Source: MWEI01 sp964600235 (GTDB taxonomy: Bacteria > Desulfobacterota > Desulfomonilia > UBA1062). From it: 64,000 nt of DNA. Shown piece after piece: positions 9,202-18,640 of this stretch. The notes beneath the pieces were generated by a model. The model had not been told where the DNA came from. It made no database searches and worked only from the letters and a program-made list of their open reading frames with translations. Position 1 is the stretch's first letter. The number at the start of each line of letters is the position of its first letter. The position numbers and the translations under genes were made by a program. The stretch spans positions 372,001-436,000 of the forward strand of contig CAZRIV010000001.1 of the NCBI GenBank assembly GCA_964600235.1. The letters run 5' to 3'.

Positions 9202-12200
9202 TCAGCCGTCCAGGACCGCTCGGAGCTTATCGGTGAGAATGCTGATGGAAAAGGGCTTTTGAATGAAGTGTACCCCTTCCTCGAGGATACCATGGTGGGC
9301 AATGACATCGTCCGTATATCCGGACATATATATCACCTTCAACGAGGGGTACGAAGACTTGAGATTCTCATAGAGTTCCCGGCCATTCATTCCCGGCATG
9401 ATGACATCGGTGAGGAGGAGATCGACCTTTCCATTATGCTCACGGAGTATCTCGAAGAGCTCTTTGGTGTCGCTTGCCGACAGGACATGATAACCGCTCT
9501 TCATGAGGATATCCAACGTAAGCTCCCTGACGCCTTCGTTGTCTTCGGCAACCACTACTGTTTCCGTACCCTCTTTGAACCTGGGCATCACCGTTGTGGT
9601 GGTTAGAATCTCAGGGGTTTCTTCAACCCTGGGCAGATAGATCTTGAAGGTGCTGCCCATTCCTGGCTCGCTGTAGACGACGATATGACCCCCGTGCTGC
9701 CTTATAATTCCATAGACGGTTGCCAGACCGAGTCCTGTGCCCTTGCCCCTTTCCTTGGTTGTGAAGAAAGGTTCAAAGATATTTTCCATAATCCTCGGGT
9801 TCATACCCGAACCGGTATCGCTGAAAACCATGGCTACATATTCACCCGGCAAAACCCCCTGGTGAGTGCTCGCATAGGCCTCATCGATGGTGACATCATT
9901 AATTTCTATGGATACGACTCCACCCTGGTTCATGGCATCCTGTGCGTTCACTGCAAGGTTCATAAGAACCTGGCCCATCTGTCCGACATCTACACGTACG
10001 GCACTCCTGCTCAGATTCTGTCTGATCTGGATGGCGATATCCTCACGAATCGTACGCCTGAGCATCTTGCCGTAGCTGGCCACAACTTCCGCCAGATCAA
10101 CAACCTTCATCTCGAGTACCTGTTTCCGGCTGAATGCGAGGAGCTCCCGGGTCAGGTTCTTGGCCCGGTCTGCAGCCACCTTTATCTGGCACACGTTGTC
10201 GAACAGGGGATTGCCCTCGTTCATGCCCATCATCATGATCTCCGAGTATCCGATGATCGGAGAAAGCATGTTATTGAGATCGTGAGCGATCCCTCCTGCG
10301 AGTCTTCCGACGACCTCCATCTTCTGGGCCTGCTGCAGCTGGTTTTCCATCCTCATCTCTTCAGAGATATCGCGCGCAATGGCCACCAGCGCGATAGGCC
10401 TGTCCTTTTCATCCTTGAGCATGAAGGCCGACATCAAGGTGGGGAAGACCGTGCCGTCCTTCCTTATGTGGTTGAGCCTCCCGCGATGGCTTCCCTGCTC
10501 AAAAGCCTTTTTGTGGAATGCGACCACTTCGTTTTCAAACTGCTCCTGGGTATGGAATATCTTCAGGTGCATTCCGGACATTTCATCTTCGGAATAACCA
10601 TGCATGCAGCTCCATGCCTTGTTTGCGTAAGTCACCCGGCCTTCCAGGTCGGCCATCACGATGCCGTCCAAAGACTGTTCTATGGTTTCGCTGTGCCGTT
10701 TGAGGAGTTCCTCTGCCTTTTTCCGTTCCGTGATGTCCCTGATGCTCTCAATCACGCCTGATATCCCGCCATGAGCGTCGTAGAGCGGTGCCGCTACGAC
10801 CCAGATATAGGCGCCCCTGCCGTTGTACAGACATGGGGCAAAGGCCTCGCTGATGAGCTTATCGTTATCTTTTAATACATAATCATATTTTTCTCTGACT
10901 CCGTCCATATCCTCAAGGATCAGATCGGCAATCGCAGGCCTGGCTTCTCCATAGAACGGTATGGACTTGTCATAGCGGCCCCTGCTCATGATCTCCTGCT
11001 TAGAGATACCCGACATCTCCTCCATGGCACGGTTCCAGGCTATCGGTTTGCCTTCACGGTCCAGGGCAAAGGTTGCGTCAGGCAGAAAGTCGATGATGTC
11101 TGACAATCGCGTCCGTGACTCGCGCAGGGCCTCTTCAGCCATTTTAAGATCGGTGATGTCCACCGAGACGCCCAGTACGGTGGGACTTGTCACATCGGCC
11201 AGGATGAAGGGGATCTTGGAGGTCTGTACGAACCGTCTGTTTCCCTGGAAGTCGGTTATCTCCTGCTGGAGGTTGTGGACAGATTTACCGCTGGATATGA
11301 CCTCCTGGTCTTCCTGAAAGTTTTCCTGATGTCCCTGACCTGCGTCGATGAAGTCTGATTCCTTCCTGCCTATGAGATTTTTAGGGCTCGTATTGAAGAA
11401 ATCAGCTACCGCCTTGTTTACCAGCACGAACCTGCCGTCCTTATCCTTGGCGAAAATAAAGTGAGGGACCAGGTCGATTATCTGGCGTAGCCGCCGCTCA
11501 CCCAGTTCAAGGCCCTTTTCCCTTTCTGCCAGCCTGTCGACCATATGGGAAAATTCCCGTGACAGCGTCCCGATTTCATCATTGCGATCTGTGACGAATC
11601 CAGTTGATTTTTCGGCTGATTCTCCAATGGCAAGCACGTGCTTCTTCAACTCCGACAGGGGCTTGAGCACCATGAACTGTATCACTCCAGATACCGTGAT
11701 GAGGATCACCAGGCCAAGACCGAGGATCAAGAACATACCCAAGGTATATGCCCACCTGCCCTCATTCATAATCTCCCGGGGAAGTGATGCCTCCATAATC
11801 ATGGCTGGTTTCCCGGCGATGTCCCTTATCACCGCGTAAGCGCGCAGCTCTTCGGGGGACACCTCCTTAAGTTTTACAGTATTGCTGCTCACATATGATA
11901 CAACGAGATCCTCATGGCCTTTCAGTCCGTCCCTATCCGCCTGCCATGCCTTGAGACTCGTATCCACCTGCTCTGCCAGCAGGGAAAGGCTCTCCGCACC
12001 GAAAAACCGGCCCATGACCATTGCCCCCTGGCTTGGCCCTTTTCCCTCGGAGGTGAGCAGCGGGTTTGACGCTATGATCATGGCCCCGTAAGCGGTCTGA
12101 ATAACACCACTGGTTGATTTCCCTGGAACCTGCTGATGGATGAGCCGCTGGAATGACACCGGATCAAGTTCTCTTGACAGATCAAGGGGGATCTCCCTTT

Positions 12201-12564
12201 CCGTTTTCAGATCAAAGGTTTTCCCCCATACAAGCCTGCCTCCAGCGTCGTAGACATGTATGAGGTTTATCCTCTGGTCGGTGAATGTCTGTGACATGAG
12301 GTTTGAATCAATGAAATTCCTGTTGTGATCGCGGGCGAAATTGTATGAATCATCCCAGTTGGCCCAGTCGAGCACGAACTTGTCCAGATGCTGTATTTCC
12401 CGGTCAAAGGCAGCGATGCACCTGGCCATGTTCTGTCTTGCATGTCTGGTATCGAGTTCGTAAAAACTCTTCAGGATGATGAAGTGGAAAATACCGTAAT
12501 AGGCAATGGTCAGGATGATCATGATGGAGACCAACACGATCACCATCTTACTCTTCAGATTCAT
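9202..12564 (-). CDS. CHASE4-HAMP-PAS hybrid sensor histidine kinase with C-terminal receiver
   Basis: A 1120-residue membrane sensor. Order: TM1 (about 6-32), an extracytoplasmic CHASE4-like domain (LDWANWDDSYNFARD is typical), TM2 (about 272-298), HAMP, three PAS domains (about 355-730), HisKA with phospho-accepting His761 in GGIAHDLNN, and HATPase (NLAVNAQDAM, DTGSGM, GKGTGLGLATVYGI). A receiver domain with Asp1053 in LLTDVIMPGMNG ends the protein. The architecture implies phosphorelay from a periplasmic signal to an unlinked partner, because no response regulator gene is adjacent. AGAGGA lies just before the ATG. The peptide transporter operon ends 122 bases upstream on the same strand, but common control is not shown. 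Confidence 0.93.
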   Translation of the reverse strand: MNLKSKMVIVLVSIMIILTIAYYGIFHFIILKSFYELDTRHARQNMARCIAAFDREIQHLDKFVLDWANWDDSYNFARDHNRNFIDSNLMSQTFTDQRINLIHVYDAGGRLVWGKTFDLKTEREIPLDLSRELDPVSFQRLIHQQVPGKSTSGVIQTAYGAMIIASNPLLTSEGKGPSQGAMVMGRFFGAESLSLLAEQVDTSLKAWQADRDGLKGHEDLVVSYVSSNTVKLKEVSPEELRAYAVIRDIAGKPAMIMEASLPREIMNEGRWAYTLGMFLILGLGLVILITVSGVIQFMVLKPLSELKKHVLAIGESAEKSTGFVTDRNDEIGTLSREFSHMVDRLAEREKGLELGERRLRQIIDLVPHFIFAKDKDGRFVLVNKAVADFFNTSPKNLIGRKESDFIDAGQGHQENFQEDQEVISSGKSVHNLQQEITDFQGNRRFVQTSKIPFILADVTSPTVLGVSVDITDLKMAEEALRESRTRLSDIIDFLPDATFALDREGKPIAWNRAMEEMSGISKQEIMSRGRYDKSIPFYGEARPAIADLILEDMDGVREKYDYVLKDNDKLISEAFAPCLYNGRGAYIWVVAAPLYDAHGGISGVIESIRDITERKKAEELLKRHSETIEQSLDGIVMADLEGRVTYANKAWSCMHGYSEDEMSGMHLKIFHTQEQFENEVVAFHKKAFEQGSHRGRLNHIRKDGTVFPTLMSAFMLKDEKDRPIALVAIARDISEEMRMENQLQQAQKMEVVGRLAGGIAHDLNNMLSPIIGYSEIMMMGMNEGNPLFDNVCQIKVAADRAKNLTRELLAFSRKQVLEMKVVDLAEVVASYGKMLRRTIREDIAIQIRQNLSRSAVRVDVGQMGQVLMNLAVNAQDAMNQGGVVSIEINDVTIDEAYASTHQGVLPGEYVAMVFSDTGSGMNPRIMENIFEPFFTTKERGKGTGLGLATVYGIIRQHGGHIVVYSEPGMGSTFKIYLPRVEETPEILTTTTVMPRFKEGTETVVVAEDNEGVRELTLDILMKSGYHVLSASDTKELFEILREHNGKVDLLLTDVIMPGMNGRELYENLKSSYPSLKVIYMSGYTDDVIAHHGILEEGVHFIQKPFSISILTDKLRAVLDG

Positions 12565-12686
12565 GCATAGTCCTCTTGGATGCTCTTTCCCGGGCGAATT
12601 TTCTATCGTGGACCACCCCTATTCATTACTTCGGTAGAATTCCACAAACACTTCACCGGTTATGATAAAATTAAGTTATCTGCCTG

Positions 12687-13697
12687 CTATGTGCCTGATT
12701 TTTTCAGCTTCACCGGGCACGCTACCTTGTGGCCCCGACCCATGTCCATCATCTCAGGCTCCTGCATGCGACAGGAAGGCTCTGCATACGCACATCTCGG
12801 ATGAAAGCCACAGCCCGGGGGCGGATCGATGGGGCTCGGTATCTCCCCCTTCGGTATGGGGTGTACCCTGCGGTACCTGGGATCTGGAACAGGTATGGCC
12901 TCCAGAAGCGTTGCAGTGTACGGGTGGACAGGATTGCTGAATACCTCCTTCAGGGGCCCTATTTCCACGATCCTGCCCAGATACATGATGGCGATATGAT
13001 CGCAGATATATTTGCACGTGGCCAGGTCGTGGGTAATGAACAGGTAGGTGAGATCGAACATCTCCCTGCACCTGATCATCAGTTCCAGGATCATGGCCCG
13101 TACCGACACATCGGCCATGGCAATCGGCTCGTCAGCCACCACGAAGTCAGGCTGGGTCACGAGTGCGCGTGCAATGACAACGCGCTGCCTCTGCCCGCCC
13201 GAGAGCTGGTGCGGATATTTCTTATACAGAAATGTCGCCGGTGACAGCCCCACCCTTTCCATCATCTCAAGGGTGATGTCCCTGGCCTGAGATCCATGGG
13301 CAATGCCGTGGATCCTCAAGGGATGAGATACTGCCTTGCCTATGGACATGCGGGGACTCAGTGATGCATAGGGATCCTGGAAAATGACCTGCATCTTCTC
13401 CCTGATTATCTCCATTTCGTTGCTGCTGTAAGAATTGATGGCCCTCCCCTTGTAGAACACCTCTCCGGAAGTGGGTTCCAGGAGCTTCAATATGAGCCTG
13501 CCCGTCGTTGTCTTGCCTGAGCCGCTTTCTCCCACAAGACCGAGCACCTCTCCTTTGTTGATGGAGAAGGAGACATCTGTGACAGCCCTTACAAACCTCT
13601 TTTCCCGGGCAAACAGATTTGAGAGCAGGCCCTTCTGCAGAGGAAAATGCATGGTGAGGTTTTCAACCCTGATAAGCTCTTTTGACATTATATTCAC
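12687..13697 (-). CDS. dppF: Peptide ABC transporter, ATP-binding protein (DppF/OppF type)
   Basis: Second ATPase of the transporter. It shows Walker A GESGSGKTT, signature LSGGQRQRV, Walker B DFVVADEPIAMADVS and the oligopeptide-family C-terminus (HPYTATLLEAIPVPDP; GCGFHPRCAYAEPSC). Length 336 is normal. In the Walker B extension, 'ADEPIAMAD' replaces the common 'DEPvSALD', a mild oddity. The ATG overlaps the stop of the upstream dppD-like gene by four bases, indicating translational coupling. Substrate could be di- or oligopeptides or another small solute carried by this family. Confidence 0.92.
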   Translation of the reverse strand: MNIMSKELIRVENLTMHFPLQKGLLSNLFAREKRFVRAVTDVSFSINKGEVLGLVGESGSGKTTTGRLILKLLEPTSGEVFYKGRAINSYSSNEMEIIREKMQVIFQDPYASLSPRMSIGKAVSHPLRIHGIAHGSQARDITLEMMERVGLSPATFLYKKYPHQLSGGQRQRVVIARALVTQPDFVVADEPIAMADVSVRAMILELMIRCREMFDLTYLFITHDLATCKYICDHIAIMYLGRIVEIGPLKEVFSNPVHPYTATLLEAIPVPDPRYRRVHPIPKGEIPSPIDPPPGCGFHPRCAYAEPSCRMQEPEMMDMGRGHKVACPVKLKKSGT

Positions 13698-14659
13698 CTG
13701 TAGAGCCAGCAGCTTACGAGATGGCAGTCACGGCTGTACGTGACAGGCTTTTCTTTCGAGCAGATCGCCATCGCCTGTGGACATCTGGGATGGAATACAC
13801 AACCTGAGGGAGGGTCAACGAGGTCGGGCGGGCTGCCGGGCATGGTCACGAGTTTCGGCTGGTCCAGCTTGATGTTGGGGATGGATGCCAGCAGGCCACG
13901 GGTGTAGGGGTGCATGGGATCATCAAACAGGGACTGGGCTGGAGCCACCTCGGCAATGGTCCCGCCGTACATGACGGTAATGCGGTCTGCAAGCTGTGCC
14001 ACATTGCCAAGATTATGGGTGATAAGGATGATCGTGAGGTTGAACCTGTTTTTGAGATCATTGAGCAGGTCTAAAAACTGCGCCTCCACTATGACATCCA
14101 GGGCAGTGGTGGGCTCGTCGGCTATCAACAGGTCGGGCCGCATGATGAGGGCAAGCCCGATCATGATGCGCTGCCTCATTCCGCCGGACATCTGGTGGGG
14201 ATATTCACCGAGCCTCTCTCTGGCGATCCCGAGGCTCTCCAGTATCATTTCGGAGCGCTTGAGGGCGTCGGCCCTGCTTATGCCCTTTTCGTGCGTTTTC
14301 AGGGTCTCGATAAAATGCTCTCCTATGGAAAAGAGCGGGTTGAGCGAGGTGAGCGGATCCTGGAAGATCATGGCTATCTTCGTGCCCCGCAGAGCCAGGA
14401 GTTCTTTCGTATCCATGCGCACGATATCCCTGCCACGGTAGATTATCCGCCCGCCTGTAATCCTTCCCGGGGGCCTCAGCAGCCTCAGTATGGAGAATCC
14501 CAGGGTAGATTTGCCGCAGCCGGATTCACCCACCAGGCCCATCACTTCGCCATGCTGCAAGGCAAGGTTCACAGCGTTCACGGCCCTGACCGTCCCTATG
14601 CTTATTGGAAACTCCACCGTGAGGTCCTGGATATCGAGCAGGGTTTCACCGACGTTCAT
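13694..14659 (-). CDS. dppD: Peptide ABC transporter, ATP-binding protein (DppD/OppD type)
   Basis: First ATPase of the transporter: Walker A GESGCGKST, signature MSGGMRQRIMIG, Walker B LLIADEPTTALDV, and the oligopeptide-type tail HPYTRGLLASIPNI followed by GCVFHPRCPQAM. Length 321 is typical. It follows the dppC-like gene after 5 bases and overlaps dppF by four, as expected for a five-gene transporter operon. Confidence 0.93.
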   Translation of the reverse strand: MNVGETLLDIQDLTVEFPISIGTVRAVNAVNLALQHGEVMGLVGESGCGKSTLGFSILRLLRPPGRITGGRIIYRGRDIVRMDTKELLALRGTKIAMIFQDPLTSLNPLFSIGEHFIETLKTHEKGISRADALKRSEMILESLGIARERLGEYPHQMSGGMRQRIMIGLALIMRPDLLIADEPTTALDVIVEAQFLDLLNDLKNRFNLTIILITHNLGNVAQLADRITVMYGGTIAEVAPAQSLFDDPMHPYTRGLLASIPNIKLDQPKLVTMPGSPPDLVDPPSGCVFHPRCPQAMAICSKEKPVTYSRDCHLVSCWLYR

Positions 14660-14664
14660 CTGTC

Positions 14665-15588
14665 CTATCTCTCCAACAGCCTTGGATTGAGTATCTCGGC
14701 AAGGCCTTCACCCAGCATGGTGAAGCCGAGGGCCAGCACCGAGATCATCATCCCGGGGAAGGTGATGAGCCACCATATGCCCGAAGGGAGAAACTTCTTG
14801 CCCATGGCCAGGTCCATGCCCCAGTCGACGATGGAAGGGGGAAGTCCGAGGCCCAGGTAGGTGAGCGCGGCCTCTATCATGATGGCATCGGCAACGTTCA
14901 GCGTGAAAACGACCACGGTAGTGGCTATGACGTTTGGAAAGATATATTTCCACAGTATCGTGAAGCTCGACGCCCCGATGGCGCGGGCCGCTTCCACATA
15001 GAGTTCCTGCTTGATGGCCAGTGTCTGGCCTCGAACAAGGCGGAAATAGGTCGGTATATAGATTACGGCCACCGCAAAGGTGATATTGAGAACACCGGGC
15101 CCGAACATGGCTGCCAGTGCAATGGCAAGGATAAGCCCGGGAAAGACATATACCGCATCCATGATCAGGGATAAGGCCCTGTCAATGATGCCGCCTGCAT
15201 AGCCCGATATGAGTCCGAAAAATATCCCGATGAAGGATGATATGACTGCGGCAAGGACCGAAACCTTGAGAATCGTCTGTGAACCGAATACGATCCGTGA
15301 CCACACATCCCTCTTGAGGTTGTCCGTACCCATGAGATGTGCCCCGCCGGGCCCTGCAAGCTGCGGCCCTGTTTCCTGGTCATAGGGGTCAAACGGGGCT
15401 ATTGACTCCGGGAAGACGGCCATGAGTATAATGGCAAGGATGATCAGGGCACCGGTGCACAGGATCCACCATTCGACCCCGTATTTCCTGCCCATCCTGG
15501 CAAATGCCCTGAAAGGCATCGCCAGGCCCTGTGCCATTGAATACTTCACATCTGTTTTCCCTTCATGTTCATGTGTCTCATGGATCAC
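14665..15588 (-). CDS. dppC: Peptide ABC transporter permease (DppC/OppC type)
   Basis: Inner-membrane permease of 307 residues with an N-terminal cytoplasmic stretch, a first transmembrane helix (LCTGALIILAIILMAVF), the OppC-type periplasmic entry (LMGTDNLKRDVWSRIVFGSQ) and the EAA-type coupling loop (EAARAIGASSFTILWKYIFPN). It is located between the second permease and the two ATPases, with 6 bases to dppB. Confidence 0.93.
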   Translation of the reverse strand: MIHETHEHEGKTDVKYSMAQGLAMPFRAFARMGRKYGVEWWILCTGALIILAIILMAVFPESIAPFDPYDQETGPQLAGPGGAHLMGTDNLKRDVWSRIVFGSQTILKVSVLAAVISSFIGIFFGLISGYAGGIIDRALSLIMDAVYVFPGLILAIALAAMFGPGVLNITFAVAVIYIPTYFRLVRGQTLAIKQELYVEAARAIGASSFTILWKYIFPNVIATTVVVFTLNVADAIMIEAALTYLGLGLPPSIVDWGMDLAMGKKFLPSGIWWLITFPGMMISVLALGFTMLGEGLAEILNPRLLER

Positions 15589-15594
15589 GATGTC

Positions 15595-16611
15595 CTAATA
15601 ACGTATCCTCGGGTCCACCATCGCATAGATGATGTCAACCAGCAGTGATATGAACGCAACCAAGAGTGCGAACACAATGATGACCCCCTGGATCATGGGA
15701 TAGTCGCGCAGGTAGATCCGCTCCAATAAGAGCCTTCCCATGCCCGGCCAGGAAAAGGTAGTCTCCGTAAGTATTGCGCCTGCCATGAGCAGGGCCACCT
15801 GCAGGCCCATCATGGTCAGTATGGGTATGAATGCATTCTTCAGGGCATGACGGTACACCACCGCAGCATGACTGATGCCCCGGGACTCGGCGGCCAGGAT
15901 ATAGTCGGCCTTGAGGACATCGAGCATGTTCGCCCTTGTCAGGCGCACGAAGATGCCTGAGAGGGTGAGTCCGAGCGTAAAAGAAGGCAGAACCAGGTGG
16001 ATGAGGACATCCCTGAATGCCTCCCAGTCCTTCACCAGCAGGGTGTCTATGATGTACAGACCGGTATATTCAAAATCCGAAGAAAAGATCCTGGGGCCTG
16101 TCCTTCCGGATATGGGGAGCCAGTCGAACCAGATGCCGAAGATGAGCTGGAGCATGAGACCCAGCCAGTATACCGGTATGCAGTACACCACAATCCCATA
16201 GAGACGGATGGCAGAGTCCCTGAACTGCCTTCTCTTGTCCGCCGCGTAGGCGCCGAGGAAAACCCCCAGTACCAGCGTGATGATCATGGCAAAAAAGGTC
16301 AGCTCGATGGTTGCAGGGAGTTTTTCCGCAATTGCCGTGGTAACCTTCTGCTGCAGCACCATGGATTCGCCCAGGTCGAGGTGGCAGACCTTCCAGAGGT
16401 AATCGGCGTATTGAACATGCATGGGCCTGTTCAGACCGAGCTGCTCACGCTTCATCTCGATGACCTTTTCCGGCGCGTGCCCGCCGAGCATGGCCGATAC
16501 AGGATCTCCCGGCATAAGTCTGAGCACGACAAAAATGATGCTGAGCAGGATGAAGACCATGGGTATGGTCATGAGGGTCCTGGTGACGATATAGCGTAAC
16601 AGATTTTTCAT
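15595..16611 (-). CDS. dppB: Peptide ABC transporter permease (DppB/OppB type)
   Basis: 338-residue permease with the family N-terminus (RYIVTRTLMTIPMVFILLS, then VLRLMPGDPV), LGLNRPMHVQYADYLWKV and the coupling loop AAESRGISHAAVVYRHALKN. It heads the membrane part of the operon and is separated from the binding-protein gene by a 12-bp hairpin. Confidence 0.93.
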   Translation of the reverse strand: MKNLLRYIVTRTLMTIPMVFILLSIIFVVLRLMPGDPVSAMLGGHAPEKVIEMKREQLGLNRPMHVQYADYLWKVCHLDLGESMVLQQKVTTAIAEKLPATIELTFFAMIITLVLGVFLGAYAADKRRQFRDSAIRLYGIVVYCIPVYWLGLMLQLIFGIWFDWLPISGRTGPRIFSSDFEYTGLYIIDTLLVKDWEAFRDVLIHLVLPSFTLGLTLSGIFVRLTRANMLDVLKADYILAAESRGISHAAVVYRHALKNAFIPILTMMGLQVALLMAGAILTETTFSWPGMGRLLLERIYLRDYPMIQGVIIVFALLVAFISLLVDIIYAMVDPRIRY

Positions 16612-16640
16612 GCTGCGGTTCTCATGCTACGGTTCATACA

Positions 16641-16670
16641 AAGAGAGCCGGGCTTTTACCCGGCTCTCTT
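16641..16670 (-). terminator. Hairpin between binding-protein and permease genes
   Basis: A perfect 12-bp stem (16641-16652 with 16659-16670) and 6-base loop lie in the 72-base gap between the dppA-like stop and the dppB start. On the minus transcript it is followed only by TTTGTATG, so it would be a leaky terminator or a 3'-end stabiliser. Such elements let the binding protein be made in excess over the permeases. Confidence 0.7.
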
Positions 16671-16683
16671 GATGCTGTGTGCG

Positions 16684-18237
16684 TTATTTTGCGAAAATGG
16701 GGCCGTAATTGAACTGCAGTGTAGGCGAAAGCAGTATCCCGTTGATGTTCTTCTTGGCTATGACATACAAAGAGCCCTGGAAGATGGGTACGGTGGGAAC
16801 TTCATCGGTCCACATCATCTGCACCTTCTTGTACAGGGCTATCCGCCTGTCTTCTTTCGTCTCCACCTGGCCCTGCTTGAACAGCTCGTCCCACTTGGGA
16901 TCGGAGAAGAAAATCCCGTTCCCCTTGGACCCTTCCGTGCCGGCGAATGCAGCCGTATAGTTGTCCGGATCGAGGTAATCGGGATACCAGCCGAGCAGAT
17001 AGGAGGTCATCACCTTACTGGTATAGTTGTCGCGGTAGGTGGCCCACTCGGCGGACTTAACTTCGACCTTCATCATACCGGTGGCCTCCAGCTGCTGCTT
17101 CAAGACGGCCGCAAGGTCCACTTCCGAGTCGCCATAGTGGGAAGGTGTGTACCAGAGCTCGAAGGACAGCTTGTTCTTTTCACTGTAGCCTTTTGATTTC
17201 AGGAGTTTCTTCGCCAATGCGACGTTGTTGTCCAGGGTCTTGAAGTCATCGGTATGCGACATCATCCCCGTGGGCACCATGGAGTACAGCGGCAGGTTCT
17301 GTCCGAGGTACACCTTGTCGATGATGGGCTTGCGGCTGATGGCGGCGGCGACGGCCCGTCTCAATATCTTGTCGTCGAAAGGCTTGCCGGTGCAGCGGAA
17401 GCACAGGTAGCGGATGAAGGGCCCCTGGCCGGTGATAACGTTGAACTTAGCTGATTTCTGGAGATCCTTGATATCGGACGGGTTGAGCGTCTTGAATGCA
17501 AAATCGATCTCACCCTTTTCCAGGGCAAGCCTCATGGTCGTCGCATCCGCGAAATAACGGATCACAACCCGCTGATTCTTCGGCTTGGCGCCGTAAAACC
17601 CCTTGTTGGCCTCGAGGACAACTTCCTGGTCGCGTTTGAACGATGCCACCCTGTACGGGCCGATACCGACAAGGTTGCCGCCCTTGAGCTCGGACGGGTC
17701 ACGAACCAGCTTATCCTTGGGGTAGACATTCGGATTCAGCGGATAATAGGGCGGTGATGCCACCAGCGAAGGGAAGTAGGAAACCGGGTTCTTGAGCACG
17801 AACTTGACTTTAGACGGGTCCACTACGTCCACGCGCTCGACAAAGTCCGTTACCAGCCAGGAAGGATCGCTCTTGAGTGCCATCACCCGGTCAATGGACC
17901 ACTTCACAACGCTCGCATCAAAGACTGTACCATCAGTAAACTTGAGCCCCTTCCTGAGCTTGAAGGTGTATTCCCTTCCGTCCTTGCTCACGGCATAAGA
18001 ATCGGCAAGACCGGGAACCAGATTGGTTTTTCCGGCCGGGTAGCTGAGCAGGCCCTGATAGACATTGTAGAAGATCTCCCATGTGTGGAAGTCATAGGCC
18101 TTTGCGGTGTCCATGTCGCTGACCTTCTCGGTGGTACCGTAGACAATGGTGTCCTTGGCCGCAGCCGACCCGACTGTGGGGAAGAATGCCAGACAGATAA
18201 CGACCATGCACAGTACTGATACTTTCCATACCCTCAT
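16684..18237 (-). CDS. dppA: Peptide ABC transporter substrate-binding protein (SBP family 5)
   Basis: Periplasmic solute-binding protein. I choose the ATG at 18237 because it begins a normal signal peptide (MRVWKVSVLCMVVICLAFF, cleavage near VGSAAA) and has an AGGGGAG-like site just upstream; an upstream in-frame ATG would bury the signal peptide. The product is 517 residues. Family motifs include YNVYQGLLSY, YTFKLRKGLKFTDGTVFDA, GIGPYRVASFKRDQEVVLEAN and GWYPDYLDPDNYTAAF. First gene of the five-gene transporter operon. The bound ligand cannot be predicted reliably. Confidence 0.93.
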   Translation of the reverse strand: MRVWKVSVLCMVVICLAFFPTVGSAAAKDTIVYGTTEKVSDMDTAKAYDFHTWEIFYNVYQGLLSYPAGKTNLVPGLADSYAVSKDGREYTFKLRKGLKFTDGTVFDASVVKWSIDRVMALKSDPSWLVTDFVERVDVVDPSKVKFVLKNPVSYFPSLVASPPYYPLNPNVYPKDKLVRDPSELKGGNLVGIGPYRVASFKRDQEVVLEANKGFYGAKPKNQRVVIRYFADATTMRLALEKGEIDFAFKTLNPSDIKDLQKSAKFNVITGQGPFIRYLCFRCTGKPFDDKILRRAVAAAISRKPIIDKVYLGQNLPLYSMVPTGMMSHTDDFKTLDNNVALAKKLLKSKGYSEKNKLSFELWYTPSHYGDSEVDLAAVLKQQLEATGMMKVEVKSAEWATYRDNYTSKVMTSYLLGWYPDYLDPDNYTAAFAGTEGSKGNGIFFSDPKWDELFKQGQVETKEDRRIALYKKVQMMWTDEVPTVPIFQGSLYVIAKKNINGILLSPTLQFNYGPIFAK

Positions 18238-18640
18238 AGTACTCCCCTCCCTCATTTTTTTGGAATTATCATCCATGTTCCCTCCAATTGAGTCCGACGG
18301 CATGACTCGAATAGAAAAAAACGGTATTGCGCAAGATGAATACGTGTCATGGAAGAATGCTGACCGGGGGACAGAGATGTTATACCCATGGAATTGATCA
18401 TTTTCAGCGGATTAATCTCCTCATTCTGATCAGGCGCTTACGAAGTTTCTTCACCCCAATGAACCCATGGTACACTTATAAGCATGGTATGAGCCGACCG
18501 GCTCTCAGTCAAGAACTATCTTTCTCAAGGCACTTTCAATCCTCAGGATCTCCCCCTCGTTGAGGAACCCCGGGAAACTTACCCGTGCGGAATATGCATA
18601 TCACCCGGACATCATTTTCCCGGGCTAACATACCGATGGA
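18238..18640. other. Intergenic region upstream of the peptide transporter operon
   Basis: About 400 bases between the transglutaminase-like gene stop and the dppA-like start, both on the minus strand. It must carry the operon promoter, but I see no convincing -10/-35 pair, sigma-54 element or terminator hairpin. Short open frames here lack ribosome sites and recognisable products. Confidence 0.45.

Noticed and set aside
18327..18563. 78-codon plus-strand frame in the gap before the transporter operon
   Set aside because: No ribosome site, no motif and irregular composition.
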